This document shows, one piece after another, positions 1 to 8,518 of a stretch of 64,000 bases of DNA. Origin of the DNA: CAHJXF01 sp038225855 (GTDB taxonomy: Bacteria; Pseudomonadota; Gammaproteobacteria; Burkholderiales; Burkholderiaceae_D); the NCBI GenBank assembly GCA_038225855.1, contig JBBRQU010000013.1, forward strand, positions 1 through 64,000, in the 5' to 3' direction. Positions within the stretch are counted from its first letter, which is position 1. Every line of letters begins with the position of its first letter. The notes under the pieces are model-generated. The model was not told the DNA's origin. It saw only the letters and a list, made by a program, of their open reading frames with translations, and searched no databases. The position numbers were made by a program, and so were the translations under genes.

Positions 1-87
1 ATCCCGATTTACGGTTATGTCTACGACGTCGCAACGGGAAAACTGGTGGAAGTACCTGAAGCCACAACGGCAGGCAAGGCTCGATGA
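1..87 (+). CDS. C-terminal end of a probable beta-class carbonic anhydrase (partial)
   Basis: Only the last 28 codons are in the window, open at the left edge and ending in TGA at 85-87. The visible peptide contains YGYVYDVATGKLVEVPEAT. This resembles the C-terminal strand of beta-carbonic anhydrases (G-x-VYD-x-x-x-G-x-L). These enzymes interconvert CO2 and bicarbonate in the cytoplasm. The zinc ligands lie upstream and cannot be checked. The identification therefore rests on one short motif. Confidence 0.5.
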   Translation: MPIYGYVYDVATGKLVEVPEATTAGKAR

Positions 88-110
88 CCCGCCGGGCAGA
101 ATCCATTTCC

Positions 111-566
111 ATGCAAATCAAACTAGACGATCTGTCCGGAATCGAGATCCACGAACTGTTGCAAGAGCACCTTCGGAGCGTGGCACTGCACTCGCCGCCC
201 GAGAGTGTGCATGCGCTGGATATCGAAGCCCTGCGCAAGCCGGACATCACGTTCTGGACCGCCTGGGAAGATGGTCAACTACTGGGCTGCGGAGCAATCA
301 AGCAACTGGATGCACGGCACGCGGAAATCAAATCGATGCGTACGTCGTCATCGCATCTCAGAAAGGGCGTGGCGAAAAAACTTCTCGGTCACATACTCGA
401 GGAAGCCAAGCGCCGTTCCTACCGCCGAGTGAGTCTGGAAACGGGATCGATGGAAGCCTTCGAACCCGCTCGAAAACTGTATGCCGGATTTGGTTTTGAA
501 TATTGCGAACCGTTTGCGGAATATGTCGAGGATCCGTATAGCGTGTTCATGACCAGAGAGCTTTGA
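111..566 (+). CDS. GNAT-family N-acetyltransferase
   Basis: A 151-residue protein of ordinary single-domain GNAT length; such enzymes transfer an acetyl group from acetyl-CoA to an amine. The acetyl-CoA loop is seen as MRTSSSHLRKGVAKKLLGHI, followed by an SLETGSMEAFEPARKLYAGF segment typical of the C-terminal half of the fold. The acceptor substrate cannot be read from the sequence. An ATG at 84 overlaps the previous stop and would add nine residues. I chose 111 because MQIKLDDLSG is where homologues of this type usually begin, as I remember them. It probably shares a transcript with the upstream carbonic anhydrase-like gene. Confidence 0.85.
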   Translation: MQIKLDDLSGIEIHELLQEHLRSVALHSPPESVHALDIEALRKPDITFWTAWEDGQLLGCGAIKQLDARHAEIKSMRTSSSHLRKGVAKKLLGHILEEAKRRSYRRVSLETGSMEAFEPARKLYAGFGFEYCEPFAEYVEDPYSVFMTREL

Positions 567-618
567 ATCAACCCGACGTTGCACTTCGGACGTCGGTTTC
601 GCGTTCGAGGAGGAGTGC

Positions 619-1449
619 ATGAATATCAACAAGCGCAAGAACAAATCGGAACTCGCCGGGTTGCCTTCGGCGGCACGCGCCGACGCACTCAGGGCTATTG
701 GTCTTGCATGGGGCGCGGCGGTGCTTCTGCTGCTGACCGGTTGCACGACGGTGATTCCCCGGCTGGACGCACGATTCGACACCGACACTCTCGGCGCGCT
801 CCCGTCTTCGACTCCGGCACCGACGCCCCCGAGTGACACGCTGGTCTGGAGAACCCAGTTTTTTACACCGACCGTTGTCAACGACCCTGCTGGCGGGCGG
901 TCGGTGCGCGTCGTTCCGCTGCCGGCGTTCACCGCGTCGCCGGATGACCGGAGGGTATTCCTGATCGCCATCACGGAGCCGTTCACCACCAGCCCCGTAG
1001 CGAACATCCGCGGTAGCGTTCAGCTTCGGCTCGTTGGCCTCGGAACCGTAGGCTTCGGGCTGCGGCTGGTTCAGGGCGGGCACCCGCTTGACTACATCGG
1101 AGGTGTCGAACTCACAAATTTCCTGCCGCCGTCGATTGGAAGCGCAACCGTCGTTCGTGGGTTCAGCGGCACCCGGCTCGGCGACCCTTTCTCGCTTCCC
1201 TCCGTCGGCCCGATCTCGGGCTACAGCTCGGGCAACGTGATCGACATCAACTGGACCATCGATCAGGCTTCACGCACTTTTACGGCCAGCATTTTGGGTG
1301 GAGCTTCGCAATCGGTCACGTTTCCAGCCGTGTCCGAGTCCGTCGCGACGACTCCTGTTCAGGTGATCTCCATCAGTTTCTGGATGCAGAGGCCGACGTC
1401 GAGCACGGTGGTGTTCATCGACAAATTGCTCTCCGAGGAATATCGATGA
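619..1449 (+). CDS. Putative lipoprotein of unknown function
   Basis: A 276-residue protein with a long N-terminal basic stretch (NKRKNK), a hydrophobic segment and a clear lipobox LLTGC around residue 42, so it is probably lipidated and membrane-anchored. The mature part starts with a Thr/Pro/Ser-rich linker (SSTPAPTPPSD) and continues as a beta-rich domain. I recognise no enzymatic motif or named family. The start is well supported by a GAGGAGGAG Shine-Dalgarno at about 606-614. The nearest genes have unrelated roles, so context does not help. It ends facing the convergent rfaE1 gene. Confidence 0.75.
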   Translation: MNINKRKNKSELAGLPSAARADALRAIGLAWGAAVLLLLTGCTTVIPRLDARFDTDTLGALPSSTPAPTPPSDTLVWRTQFFTPTVVNDPAGGRSVRVVPLPAFTASPDDRRVFLIAITEPFTTSPVANIRGSVQLRLVGLGTVGFGLRLVQGGHPLDYIGGVELTNFLPPSIGSATVVRGFSGTRLGDPFSLPSVGPISGYSSGNVIDINWTIDQASRTFTASILGGASQSVTFPAVSESVATTPVQVISISFWMQRPTSSTVVFIDKLLSEEYR

Positions 1450-1471
1450 AGATCCGACGGTACGCCGTCGC

Positions 1472-2413
1472 TCAGAACAACTCGTCGGCCGTCACTACCG
1501 AGGTACCGAGCTTGCCGACCACGATGCCGCCGGCGCGGTTAGCGTAATCGACGGACTGCCGCAGACCCGCGCCCGCGGCAAGCAAGGTTGCAAGCGTGGC
1601 GATCACCGTGTCGCCGGCGCCCGTCACATCGAACACTTCGCGCGCCTGTGCGGGAACGTCGTAGCGCGCCAGCGCGTCTTCGCGCGGATCGAACAATGTC
1701 ATGCCCTCTTCGGCGCGCGTGACCAACAGCGCCTCCAGGCCGAGCGAGTCGATCAGGTTTTTCACGCGCGCTTCGAGATCGGCTTCGCCGCTCCATCGCC
1801 CGACCACCTCGCGCAGCTCGGCGCGATTGGGCGTGAGGATGCTCGCGCCTTCGTAGCGTGCGTAGTCGTCGCCCTTGGGATCGACCAGCACGCGGCGCGC
1901 GGCGCGGCGCGCGGATTCGATCATGCGGCCGATGTGCGTGAGGCCGCCCTTGCCGTAATCGGACATCACGACCACATCGTATTGCGCGAGCAATTCGACG
2001 AATTGTTCGAGCTTGTCGGCGAGCACCTCGCGGCTGGGCGCGTCTTCGAAATCGACGCGCACGAGTTGTTGCTGACGACCGATCACGCGCAGCTTGATGG
2101 TGGTGGGCAAGCTATCGTCGCGATGCAGATGCGATGCGATGCCGGTCTCGGCGAGCAGTTCGGCGACGCGCTCGCCCGGCTCGTCGCGCCCGACCACCGA
2201 CAGGAGGCCGACCTGCGCGCCGAGCGCCGCGGCGTTCTTCGCGACGTTGGCCGCGCCGCCCAGCCGATCTTCGCGACGCGTGACGCGCACCACCGGCACC
2301 GGCGCTTCCGGCGAGATGCGCTCGACGTCGCCGAACCAGTAGCGGTCCAGCATCACGTCGCCGACCACGAGCACGCGCGCGTCGGCGATGCGATGGCGAT
2401 CGAACGAAGGCAT
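1472..2413 (-). CDS. rfaE1: D-glycero-beta-D-manno-heptose-7-phosphate kinase
   Basis: A PfkB-family sugar kinase of 313 residues. It phosphorylates D-glycero-D-manno-heptose 7-phosphate at C1, a step towards ADP-heptose for the LPS inner core. The PfkB signatures are visible: GGAANVAKN at residues 52-60 and the anion-hole/catalytic GAGD at 265-268, where Asp268 would be the base. It has only the kinase half of the fused E. coli HldE; the nucleotidyltransferase domain is absent, as is usual in betaproteobacteria with split genes. It is the last gene of the minus-strand ugd-lapB-lapA-ihfB group, seven bases after ugd. All these genes except ihfB serve the cell envelope. Confidence 0.93.
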   Translation of the reverse strand: MPSFDRHRIADARVLVVGDVMLDRYWFGDVERISPEAPVPVVRVTRREDRLGGAANVAKNAAALGAQVGLLSVVGRDEPGERVAELLAETGIASHLHRDDSLPTTIKLRVIGRQQQLVRVDFEDAPSREVLADKLEQFVELLAQYDVVVMSDYGKGGLTHIGRMIESARRAARRVLVDPKGDDYARYEGASILTPNRAELREVVGRWSGEADLEARVKNLIDSLGLEALLVTRAEEGMTLFDPREDALARYDVPAQAREVFDVTGAGDTVIATLATLLAAGAGLRQSVDYANRAGGIVVGKLGTSVVTADELF

Positions 2414-2420
2414 TGCAGAT

Positions 2421-3881
2421 CTACTTTGCGAGTCGGATCGACGGCGCGGTGGACGACGCGGCCGATGACGCGACCGCCGATACGACCGACGACGCGGCCG
2501 CCGACACGACCGACGAACGCGTCACGGGCCTGCCGATCGGTATGTAGTCGAGATCGAACGCCGCGACGCGCTCCGGGTCGTACAGATTGCGTCCGTCGAA
2601 GATCACCTTCTGAGACAGCTTGCTCTGCATGGCATCGAAGTCGGGGCTGCGAAAGGCCTTCCACTCGGTGACGATGATCAACGCGTCGCAACCCTCGAGC
2701 GCCGCCTCGGGCGTGTCCGCATACGCGATGCGGGAGAGCCATTCAGGTCGATCGGCATAGTCGAGCGCCAGCACGCGCCGCGCCTCGTCCATCGCGACCG
2801 GGTCGTGCGCCGTGATCGCGCCGCCGCGCTCGAGTACCTGACGGATCAGCACGCGCGAGGGCGCTTCGCGCATGTCGTCGGTATTGGGTTTGAACGCCAG
2901 TCCCCAGAGTGCGAAGCGCAGGCCCGACAGGTCTGCGCCGAAACGCGCGACGAGCTTGTCGACCAGCACATGCTTTTGCGCTTCGTTGGCTGCCTCGACC
3001 GCTTCGAGGATGCGCGACGGGCGTCCGGCTTCGATGCCGCTGCGTTTCAACGCCTGCACATCCTTGGGAAAACACGAGCCGCCGTAGCCGCATCCCGCAT
3101 ACAGGAAGTGATAGCCGATGCGCGGATCCGAGCCGATGCCCTGGCGCACGAGTTCGATGTCGGCGCCGAGCACTTCGGCGAGGTTCGCAAGCTCGTTCAT
3201 GAACGAGATGCGGGTCGCGAGCATCGCGTTGGCCGCGTACTTGGTCAGTTCGGCCGAGCGCACGTCCATGAACAATATGCGCTCGTGATTGCGCTGGAAC
3301 GGCGAATACAACGCGCGCATCACGCGACGCGCACGCGCGCCGGGCTCGTCGGACGCGCAGCCGAGCACCACGCGATCGGGTCGCATGAAGTCGTCGACCG
3401 CGGCGCCCTCTTTCAGGAACTCGGGGTTGGAGACGACCGTGAATTCGATATCGGCGCCGCGCCCGGCAAGCTCGTCGGCGATCGCTGCACGAACCTTGTC
3501 GGCGGTGCCGACTGGCACGGTCGATTTATCGACGATCACCTTGAAGCCCGCCATGTGCCTGCCGATGCTGCGCGCGGCAGCGGTCACGTATTTGAGATCG
3601 GCGGAGCCGTCCTCATCGGGCGGCGTGCCGACCGCGATGAATTGAACCTCGCCATGCGCGACCGCCCTCTCGACATCGGTCGTGAACGACAAGCGGCCGG
3701 CCTGACGATTGCGCGTCACCATTTCGAGCAGACCGGGTTCGTGGATCGGGATGCCGCCGCTGTTGAGGATGTCGATCTTGTTCGCATCGACGTCCAGGCA
3801 CACGACATGATTGCCGACCTCGGCCAGACACGCACCCGTGACGAGGCCCACATAGCCGCTGCCCACGATCGTGACTTTCAT
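2421..3881 (-). CDS. ugd: UDP-glucose 6-dehydrogenase
   Basis: Oxidises UDP-glucose to UDP-glucuronate with two NAD+, feeding LPS or capsule sugars. The Rossmann loop GSGYVG is at residues 7-12, and the catalytic cysteine is Cys270 in GGSCFPKD. The NAD-binding N-terminal, central and UDP-binding C-terminal domains are all present. At 486 residues it is longer than the usual 440-450. The excess is a low-complexity Ser/Ala/Val tail at about residues 456-486, encoded by a 24-bp tandem repeat. The tail lies outside the known fold and is probably disordered. The gene is flanked by lapB (3 bases away) and rfaE1 (7 bases away), indicating one transcript. Confidence 0.95.
   Translation of the reverse strand: MKVTIVGSGYVGLVTGACLAEVGNHVVCLDVDANKIDILNSGGIPIHEPGLLEMVTRNRQAGRLSFTTDVERAVAHGEVQFIAVGTPPDEDGSADLKYVTAAARSIGRHMAGFKVIVDKSTVPVGTADKVRAAIADELAGRGADIEFTVVSNPEFLKEGAAVDDFMRPDRVVLGCASDEPGARARRVMRALYSPFQRNHERILFMDVRSAELTKYAANAMLATRISFMNELANLAEVLGADIELVRQGIGSDPRIGYHFLYAGCGYGGSCFPKDVQALKRSGIEAGRPSRILEAVEAANEAQKHVLVDKLVARFGADLSGLRFALWGLAFKPNTDDMREAPSRVLIRQVLERGGAITAHDPVAMDEARRVLALDYADRPEWLSRIAYADTPEAALEGCDALIIVTEWKAFRSPDFDAMQSKLSQKVIFDGRNLYDPERVAAFDLDYIPIGRPVTRSSVVSAAASSVVSAVASSAASSTAPSIRLAK
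2467..2514. repeat. 24-bp tandem repeat in the 3' end of ugd
   Basis: Two adjacent 24-bp units (2467-2490 and 2491-2514) match at 22 of 24 positions. A half unit precedes them at about 2455. They encode the octapeptides SSVVSAAA and SSVVSAVA in the Ugd tail. Because 24 is a multiple of three, gain or loss of units would keep the frame. Confidence 0.85.
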
Positions 3882-3884
3882 TGT

Positions 3885-5069
3885 TCAATTCCTTTGCGTT
3901 TCGAGTTCTTCGGTACGCCGCGGCGGATAGGTTTCCCAGTTCGAGCAACCCGGACATTGCCAATAGAACTGGTGGGCCTTGAAGCCGCAATGCGTGCACA
4001 CGTAGCGACCGAGCTTGCGCGTGTGACGATGCAACAGATTCTTGACGACATCGAGATCGCCGCGATCGTCCTCGCGCGGCAGATCGAGCTGGCCGCGCGT
4101 GTCGAGGTATTGCGCGAGCGCGAGCAGGCTGGGGCTGCGATGCAGTTCGAGCCGCGCGATTTCGTTCGCGGCCGCATTGCCGTCTGCTTCGCGCGTCGCG
4201 CGCACCACTGTTTCGAGCAGGTCGATCGACGGGTTGGCCTCCAGCCATGAACGCAGCAGCTTGAGTCCTTCTTCGGCGCGACCCAGGCGTGTGTAAGCCT
4301 CGATCAGACGATCGCCGACCAGCGCGACATAAGGCGCGTTCTGCTGTTCGACTTTCTTCCAGGATGCGATCGCATCTTCGTCGCGATGCTCCTGCGCGGC
4401 GATGTCGCCTTGCAGAATCAGCGCGCGTACGTTCTGGCGATTCGCCGCGAGCGCGTCGCCGAGCGCGCGCTTGGCGTCCTCGATGCGCGACTCGTTGATC
4501 GCGGTCTGCGCGATCTCGCAATGAAACTGCGCGATGCGCATCTGGTTGGAGCCCGCGCCCGCGCGCTGCAACTCTTCGGCGATCTCGATCGCCTGCGTCC
4601 ACTCCTTCTCGATCTGAAAAATTTCGAGCAGGTGGCGTTGCGCATCGACGCCGAAAGGAGTGTCCTTGAGTTGCCGGAAAGATTCTTCGGCGCGATCGAG
4701 CAGGCCCGCCTTCAGATAGTCCTGACCCAGTTCGTAGAGCGCATGGGTGCGCTGCTCATCGGGAAGGTCGGGCCGATTGAGCAGGTTGTGGTGCATGCGG
4801 ATCGCGCGCTCGGTTTCGCCGCGACGGCGAAACAGACTGCCGAGCGCGAAATGCAATTCGATGGTTTCGGGATCGAGCTTGACGACCTCGATGAAGGCAT
4901 CGATGGCGCGATCGGGCTGCTCGGACAACAGGAAATTGAGACCCTTGAAATAGGACCGCGGCAGGCTGCGCGATTCTGTCAGGAGCGCGCGCAGATCGAC
5001 GCGAGCCGTGACCCAGCCGAGCGCGAAGGCACCGGCGATCGCGAGCAGCATCCACGGCTGAAATTCCAT
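3885..5069 (-). CDS. lapB: Lipopolysaccharide assembly protein B (YciM)
   Basis: A 394-residue inner-membrane regulator. In E. coli the orthologue tunes LPS synthesis by steering the protease FtsH towards LpxC. There is one N-terminal membrane segment (MLLAIAGAFALGWVTA), then a long array of TPR helices (for example the stretch with LNFLLSEQPDRAIDAFIEVV). The C-terminal rubredoxin-like metal knuckle has cysteines at 358, 361, 372 and 375 (CTHC...CPGC). Length and domain order are those of LapB. It lies 30 bases after lapA and 3 bases before ugd, the usual betaproteobacterial neighbourhood. Confidence 0.95.
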   Translation of the reverse strand: MEFQPWMLLAIAGAFALGWVTARVDLRALLTESRSLPRSYFKGLNFLLSEQPDRAIDAFIEVVKLDPETIELHFALGSLFRRRGETERAIRMHHNLLNRPDLPDEQRTHALYELGQDYLKAGLLDRAEESFRQLKDTPFGVDAQRHLLEIFQIEKEWTQAIEIAEELQRAGAGSNQMRIAQFHCEIAQTAINESRIEDAKRALGDALAANRQNVRALILQGDIAAQEHRDEDAIASWKKVEQQNAPYVALVGDRLIEAYTRLGRAEEGLKLLRSWLEANPSIDLLETVVRATREADGNAAANEIARLELHRSPSLLALAQYLDTRGQLDLPREDDRGDLDVVKNLLHRHTRKLGRYVCTHCGFKAHQFYWQCPGCSNWETYPPRRTEELETQRN

Positions 5070-5099
5070 GACGAAACGTTTGGGCCAGGGATGCGACGA

Positions 5100-5447
5100 T
5101 CAGGTCGTCGTGCGCGCGCCCCGCGCGATCGAGGCGATCGCATCGGCCGACTCTTCGGTCGTCGGCACGCGCGCCGACGAGCCGCCCGAGGGGACGCTGT
5201 CGGGCTTGCGCGGCGCGAGCCTGCGCAGCCTTCGCAACTCGACGCGCTGTCGCACCCATGCAGGCATCAACGCGATGAAGCCGCATGCGAAGCCGGCCGC
5301 GAAGAATGCGAGCAGGAGCGCAATCAACGGCGCGCTCCAGCTCATGCCGGCAAAGAAATGCAGGTCGGCCGGCGCCGTGTTGTTGACCGCGAATGCGAAG
5401 AGGACGAGAAACAGGACCAGCCACAAGGCTCCGACGATGATGCGCAT
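5100..5447 (-). CDS. lapA: LapA-domain inner-membrane protein
   Basis: A 115-residue protein with two hydrophobic segments: one at the N-terminus (VGALWLVLFLVLFAFAV) and one at about residues 40-63 (PLIALLLAFFAAGFACGFIA). A basic Arg-rich stretch and a Ser/Thr/Ala-rich tail follow. This is the LapA (YciS, DUF1049) layout. LapA acts with LapB in LPS assembly, and the two genes are adjacent here. A GGGGGAG ribosome-binding site precedes the start. Confidence 0.85.
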   Translation of the reverse strand: MRIIVGALWLVLFLVLFAFAVNNTAPADLHFFAGMSWSAPLIALLLAFFAAGFACGFIALMPAWVRQRVELRRLRRLAPRKPDSVPSGGSSARVPTTEESADAIASIARGARTTT

Positions 5448-5458
5448 GGCGTCTCCCC

Positions 5459-5785
5459 CTAGCTTGTGATTGCCGACGAACTCTTCGTCGTTGCATCCCC
5501 ATTCGCGCCGATATCGACGCGCTCGCGCAATTCCTTGCCGGCCTTGAAATGCGGAACGCGCTTTTCCGGGACCAGCACTTTCTCGCCGGACTTGGGATTG
5601 CGTCCGACGCGTGGTGGCCGGGTGTTCAACGCGAAACTGCCGAAGCCGCGAATCTCGATGCGCTGGCCGACGGCCAACGATTCGGTCATCGCGTCGAGGA
5701 TGGTGTTGACCGCGAAGTCGGCATCCTTGGCGATCAGTTGCGGGTAGCGCTCGGCGAGGCGGGCGATCAGCTCGGACTTGGTCAT
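5459..5785 (-). CDS. ihfB: Integration host factor subunit beta
   Basis: A DNA-bending protein of the HU/IHF family, acting as a heterodimer with IhfA in replication, recombination and promoter architecture. The signature RGFGSFALNTRPPRVGRNPK is present, including the Pro of the intercalating beta-arm. The core ends at about residue 93. A 15-residue polar tail (ANGDATTKSSSAITS) extends beyond the usual 94 or so residues. It sits between rpsA and lapA, its conserved place in proteobacteria. No strong Shine-Dalgarno is visible before the ATG. Confidence 0.96.
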   Translation of the reverse strand: MTKSELIARLAERYPQLIAKDADFAVNTILDAMTESLAVGQRIEIRGFGSFALNTRPPRVGRNPKSGEKVLVPEKRVPHFKAGKELRERVDIGANGDATTKSSSAITS

Positions 5786-5925
5786 GTGTACGGTGTCAGG
5801 AAATCGGCGAGGTCACATGAAAGAGAAACAGCGGGAACACGATCCGAGAATCAGAGTGCGGAGGCGCGGTGGTTGCCACCACGCGCGCCGTACGCATTGC
5901 TTCTTCGATCAGTTCCGCCGCATTG

Positions 5926-5964
5926 GTTTTGCTGACTAGTTTTGCCGACTAGTTTTGCTGACTG
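5926..5964. repeat. Three 13-bp tandem repeats spanning the rpsA stop codon
   Basis: Units at 5926-5938, 5939-5951 and 5952-5964 are nearly identical (gttttgcygactr, read on the plus strand). The middle unit contains the rpsA stop codon (CTA, i.e. TAG on the minus strand, 5949-5951). The third unit is coding and supplies the last residues SQQN. Confidence 0.85.
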
Positions 5965-7691
5965 CCGCTGTCGAGCTTGGCTTTCAACAACGCGCCGAGG
6001 TTGGTGGTGCCGGTTGCGGCGCCGCTCTCGGCGGCGATGCGCGCCATCGTCTCCTGCGTGTCGGCATTGTCCTTCGCCTTGATCGACAGGTTGATGCTGC
6101 GGTTCTTGCGATCGACGTTGATCACCATCGCATTGACCGCATCGCCTTCCTTCAACGCATTGCGTGCGTCCTCGACGCGATCGCGCGAGATCTCGGAGGC
6201 GCGCAAGTAGCCTTCGATGTCGCCCGCGATCGTCACGACCGCGCCGCGTGCATCGACGCTCTTGATGGTGCCGTCGACGATCGCGCCCTTCTCGTAGGTC
6301 GACGCGAAGTTCGAGAACGGATCGCCCTCGATCTGCTTGACGCCCAACGAGATGCGCTCGCGCTCGAGATCGATCGCCAGCACCGTGGCTTCTAGCTCGT
6401 CACCCTTCTTGAACTTGCGGACCGCCTCTTCGCCCGGCTCGCTCCACGACAGGTCGGACAGATGCACCAGACCGTCGATGCCGCCCGGCAGACCGATGAA
6501 GACGCCGAAGTCGGTGATCGACTTGATGGCGCCCGAAACCTTGTCGCCCTTCTTGTGGTTGTGCGCGAACTCTTCCCAAGGATTGGGCTTGCACTGCTTC
6601 ATGCCCAGACTGATGCGGCGACGGTCTTCGTCGATCTCGAGCACCATGACTTCGACTTCATCGCCGAGAGCAACCACCTTGGCCGGCGAAATGTTGCGAT
6701 TGGTCCAGTCCATTTCGGAGACGTGCACGAGGCCTTCGATGCCCTGCTCGACTTCGACGAATGCGCCGTAGTCGGTGATGTTGGTGACCTTGCCGAACAG
6801 GCGCGTGCCGCTCGGATAGCGGCGCGACAGGCCCACCCAGGGATCTTCGCCGAGTTGCTTGACGCCCAGCGAGACGCGGTTCTTTTCCTGGTCGAACTTG
6901 AGGACCTTGGCGGTGATTTCCTGACCGACCGAAATCAATTCGGACGGATGACGCACGCGACGCCATGCGAGATCGGTGATGTGCAGCAGACCATCGATGC
7001 CGCCCAGATCCACGAACGCGCCGTAGTCCGTGATGTTCTTGACGACGCCCGTAACGATGGTGCCTTCCTTCAAGGTCTCGAGCAGCTTGGCGCGCTCTTC
7101 GCCCATTGACGCTTCGACGACGGCGCGGCGCGAAACCACGACGTTGTTGCGCTTGCGATCGAGCTTGATGACCTTGAACTCGAAGGTCTTGCCTTCGAAC
7201 GGCGTGGTGTCCTTGACCGGCCGCGTATCGACCAGCGAGCCCGGAAGGAATGCACGGATGCCGTTGGTCATGACGGTCAGTCCGCCCTTGACCTTGCCGG
7301 TGATGGTGCCGACGATCTGCTCGCCCGTGTCGAGCGCTTTTTCCAACGCCATCCACGACGCCAGGCGCTTGGCCTTGTCGCGCGACAGGAGCGTGTCGCC
7401 GAAGCCGTTCTCTAGCGACTCGATCGCGACTGAAACGAAATCGCCCGGCTTGGCTTCGATCTCGCCCAGGTCGTTCTTGAATTCTTCGACGGGGATGAAA
7501 CTTTCGGACTTGAGCCCGGCATTGACGACGACGAAATTGAAGTCGATGCGCACCACCTCTGCGGTGATGACTTCACCTGCGCGCATGTCTTGATGCGTCA
7601 GGCTGTCTTCGAACATCGCGGCGAATGAATCGGGATTCTGCGCGGCGATTTGTTTGGCCTCGGGGGAGGCGAGATTGGTGACGGATGCCAT
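5949..7691 (-). CDS. rpsA: 30S ribosomal protein S1
   Basis: A 580-residue S1 protein with six OB-fold S1 repeats. It binds mRNA and helps start translation on structured or weak-leader messages. The repeated ITDYGAFVDLGGIDGLLHITD-type strands are plain, and the later repeats are separated by 80-90 residues. Length matches Burkholderiales S1 (about 560-580). The cmk-rpsA-ihfB order is the classical proteobacterial one. The 163-base gap to ihfB holds a short GGTGG-TTG-CCACC hairpin and a 13-bp tandem repeat, but no T-run terminator. Confidence 0.97.
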   Translation of the reverse strand: MASVTNLASPEAKQIAAQNPDSFAAMFEDSLTHQDMRAGEVITAEVVRIDFNFVVVNAGLKSESFIPVEEFKNDLGEIEAKPGDFVSVAIESLENGFGDTLLSRDKAKRLASWMALEKALDTGEQIVGTITGKVKGGLTVMTNGIRAFLPGSLVDTRPVKDTTPFEGKTFEFKVIKLDRKRNNVVVSRRAVVEASMGEERAKLLETLKEGTIVTGVVKNITDYGAFVDLGGIDGLLHITDLAWRRVRHPSELISVGQEITAKVLKFDQEKNRVSLGVKQLGEDPWVGLSRRYPSGTRLFGKVTNITDYGAFVEVEQGIEGLVHVSEMDWTNRNISPAKVVALGDEVEVMVLEIDEDRRRISLGMKQCKPNPWEEFAHNHKKGDKVSGAIKSITDFGVFIGLPGGIDGLVHLSDLSWSEPGEEAVRKFKKGDELEATVLAIDLERERISLGVKQIEGDPFSNFASTYEKGAIVDGTIKSVDARGAVVTIAGDIEGYLRASEISRDRVEDARNALKEGDAVNAMVINVDRKNRSINLSIKAKDNADTQETMARIAAESGAATGTTNLGALLKAKLDSGSQQN

Positions 7692-7792
7692 GTGTGTTTG
7701 AAAACCGCGGGGACGCGGACCTGGGTTGGGTTGGAAAACGGGGTTGAAAATGCGAGCCTGATCGCTCGGGCTACCGTACTGCTGGTGACGAA

Positions 7793-8518
7793 CTAATCAC
7801 TGCGATTGGTACCGATGCCCCTCTGCTTTGCGAGTGCCAGAACCTGGGCGACAACCGCATCGAGATCGAGATCGGAACTGTCGATCGTCACCGCGTCGGG
7901 GGCCGCTGCAAGCGGGGAGGCGCTGCGATTTGCATCGCGCATATCGCGCTCCTGCAACTCGCGCAAAAGGAGCGGGAGCTTAGCAGGAAACCCTTTTTCG
8001 ATCAACTGTTTATGCCGCCGCGCGGCGCGCGCCGCAACATTCGCGACGAGAAATATCTTGAGGGCGGCATGGGGAAATACAACCGTGCCCATGTCGCGTC
8101 CGTCGGCGACCAGGCCGGGCATTTGTCGAAACGCGCGTTGACGATCGAGTAGCGCCGCGCGGACTGCGGGCAACGCCGAGATGGTGGATGCAAGATTGCC
8201 GATGCGCTCCTCGCGAATGGCATCGGTGACGTCGATGCCATCGAGATCGATGCGGCCCGCGATGAAGCATGGCGCGAGCGCGAGCGCGCACGCAGCCAGC
8301 GCCGGTTCATCGCCCGCGTCGAGGACATCGCGATCGGCCGCATAGGCCGTGAGCCGATAGAGAGCGCCGCTGTCGAGCACGTAGAAGCCGAGCGCGTCGC
8401 CGACGCGATGCGCGACGCTGCCTTTGCCCGACGCGGTCGGTCCGTCGATAGCGATGACCGGCGCGGCGTCATCGAACTGCGCATCGAACTGCGCAGCGCT
8501 TTGCGCGTCCAGGCTCAT
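7793..8518 (-). CDS. cmk: Cytidylate kinase
   Basis: Phosphorylates CMP and dCMP with ATP to give the diphosphates. The P-loop GPTASGKGS lies at residues 26-34, and the CMP-binding VADGRDMGTVVFP and lid ERDMRDANRS motifs are present. The chosen ATG overlaps the aroA stop as ATGA, indicating translational coupling. The reading frame stays open far upstream, but that part is an aroA shadow. The protein is 241 residues; residues 1-19 form a Gln/Asp/Ala-rich extension before the first strand. Confidence 0.94.
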   Translation of the reverse strand: MSLDAQSAAQFDAQFDDAAPVIAIDGPTASGKGSVAHRVGDALGFYVLDSGALYRLTAYAADRDVLDAGDEPALAACALALAPCFIAGRIDLDGIDVTDAIREERIGNLASTISALPAVRAALLDRQRAFRQMPGLVADGRDMGTVVFPHAALKIFLVANVAARAARRHKQLIEKGFPAKLPLLLRELQERDMRDANRSASPLAAAPDAVTIDSSDLDLDAVVAQVLALAKQRGIGTNRSD

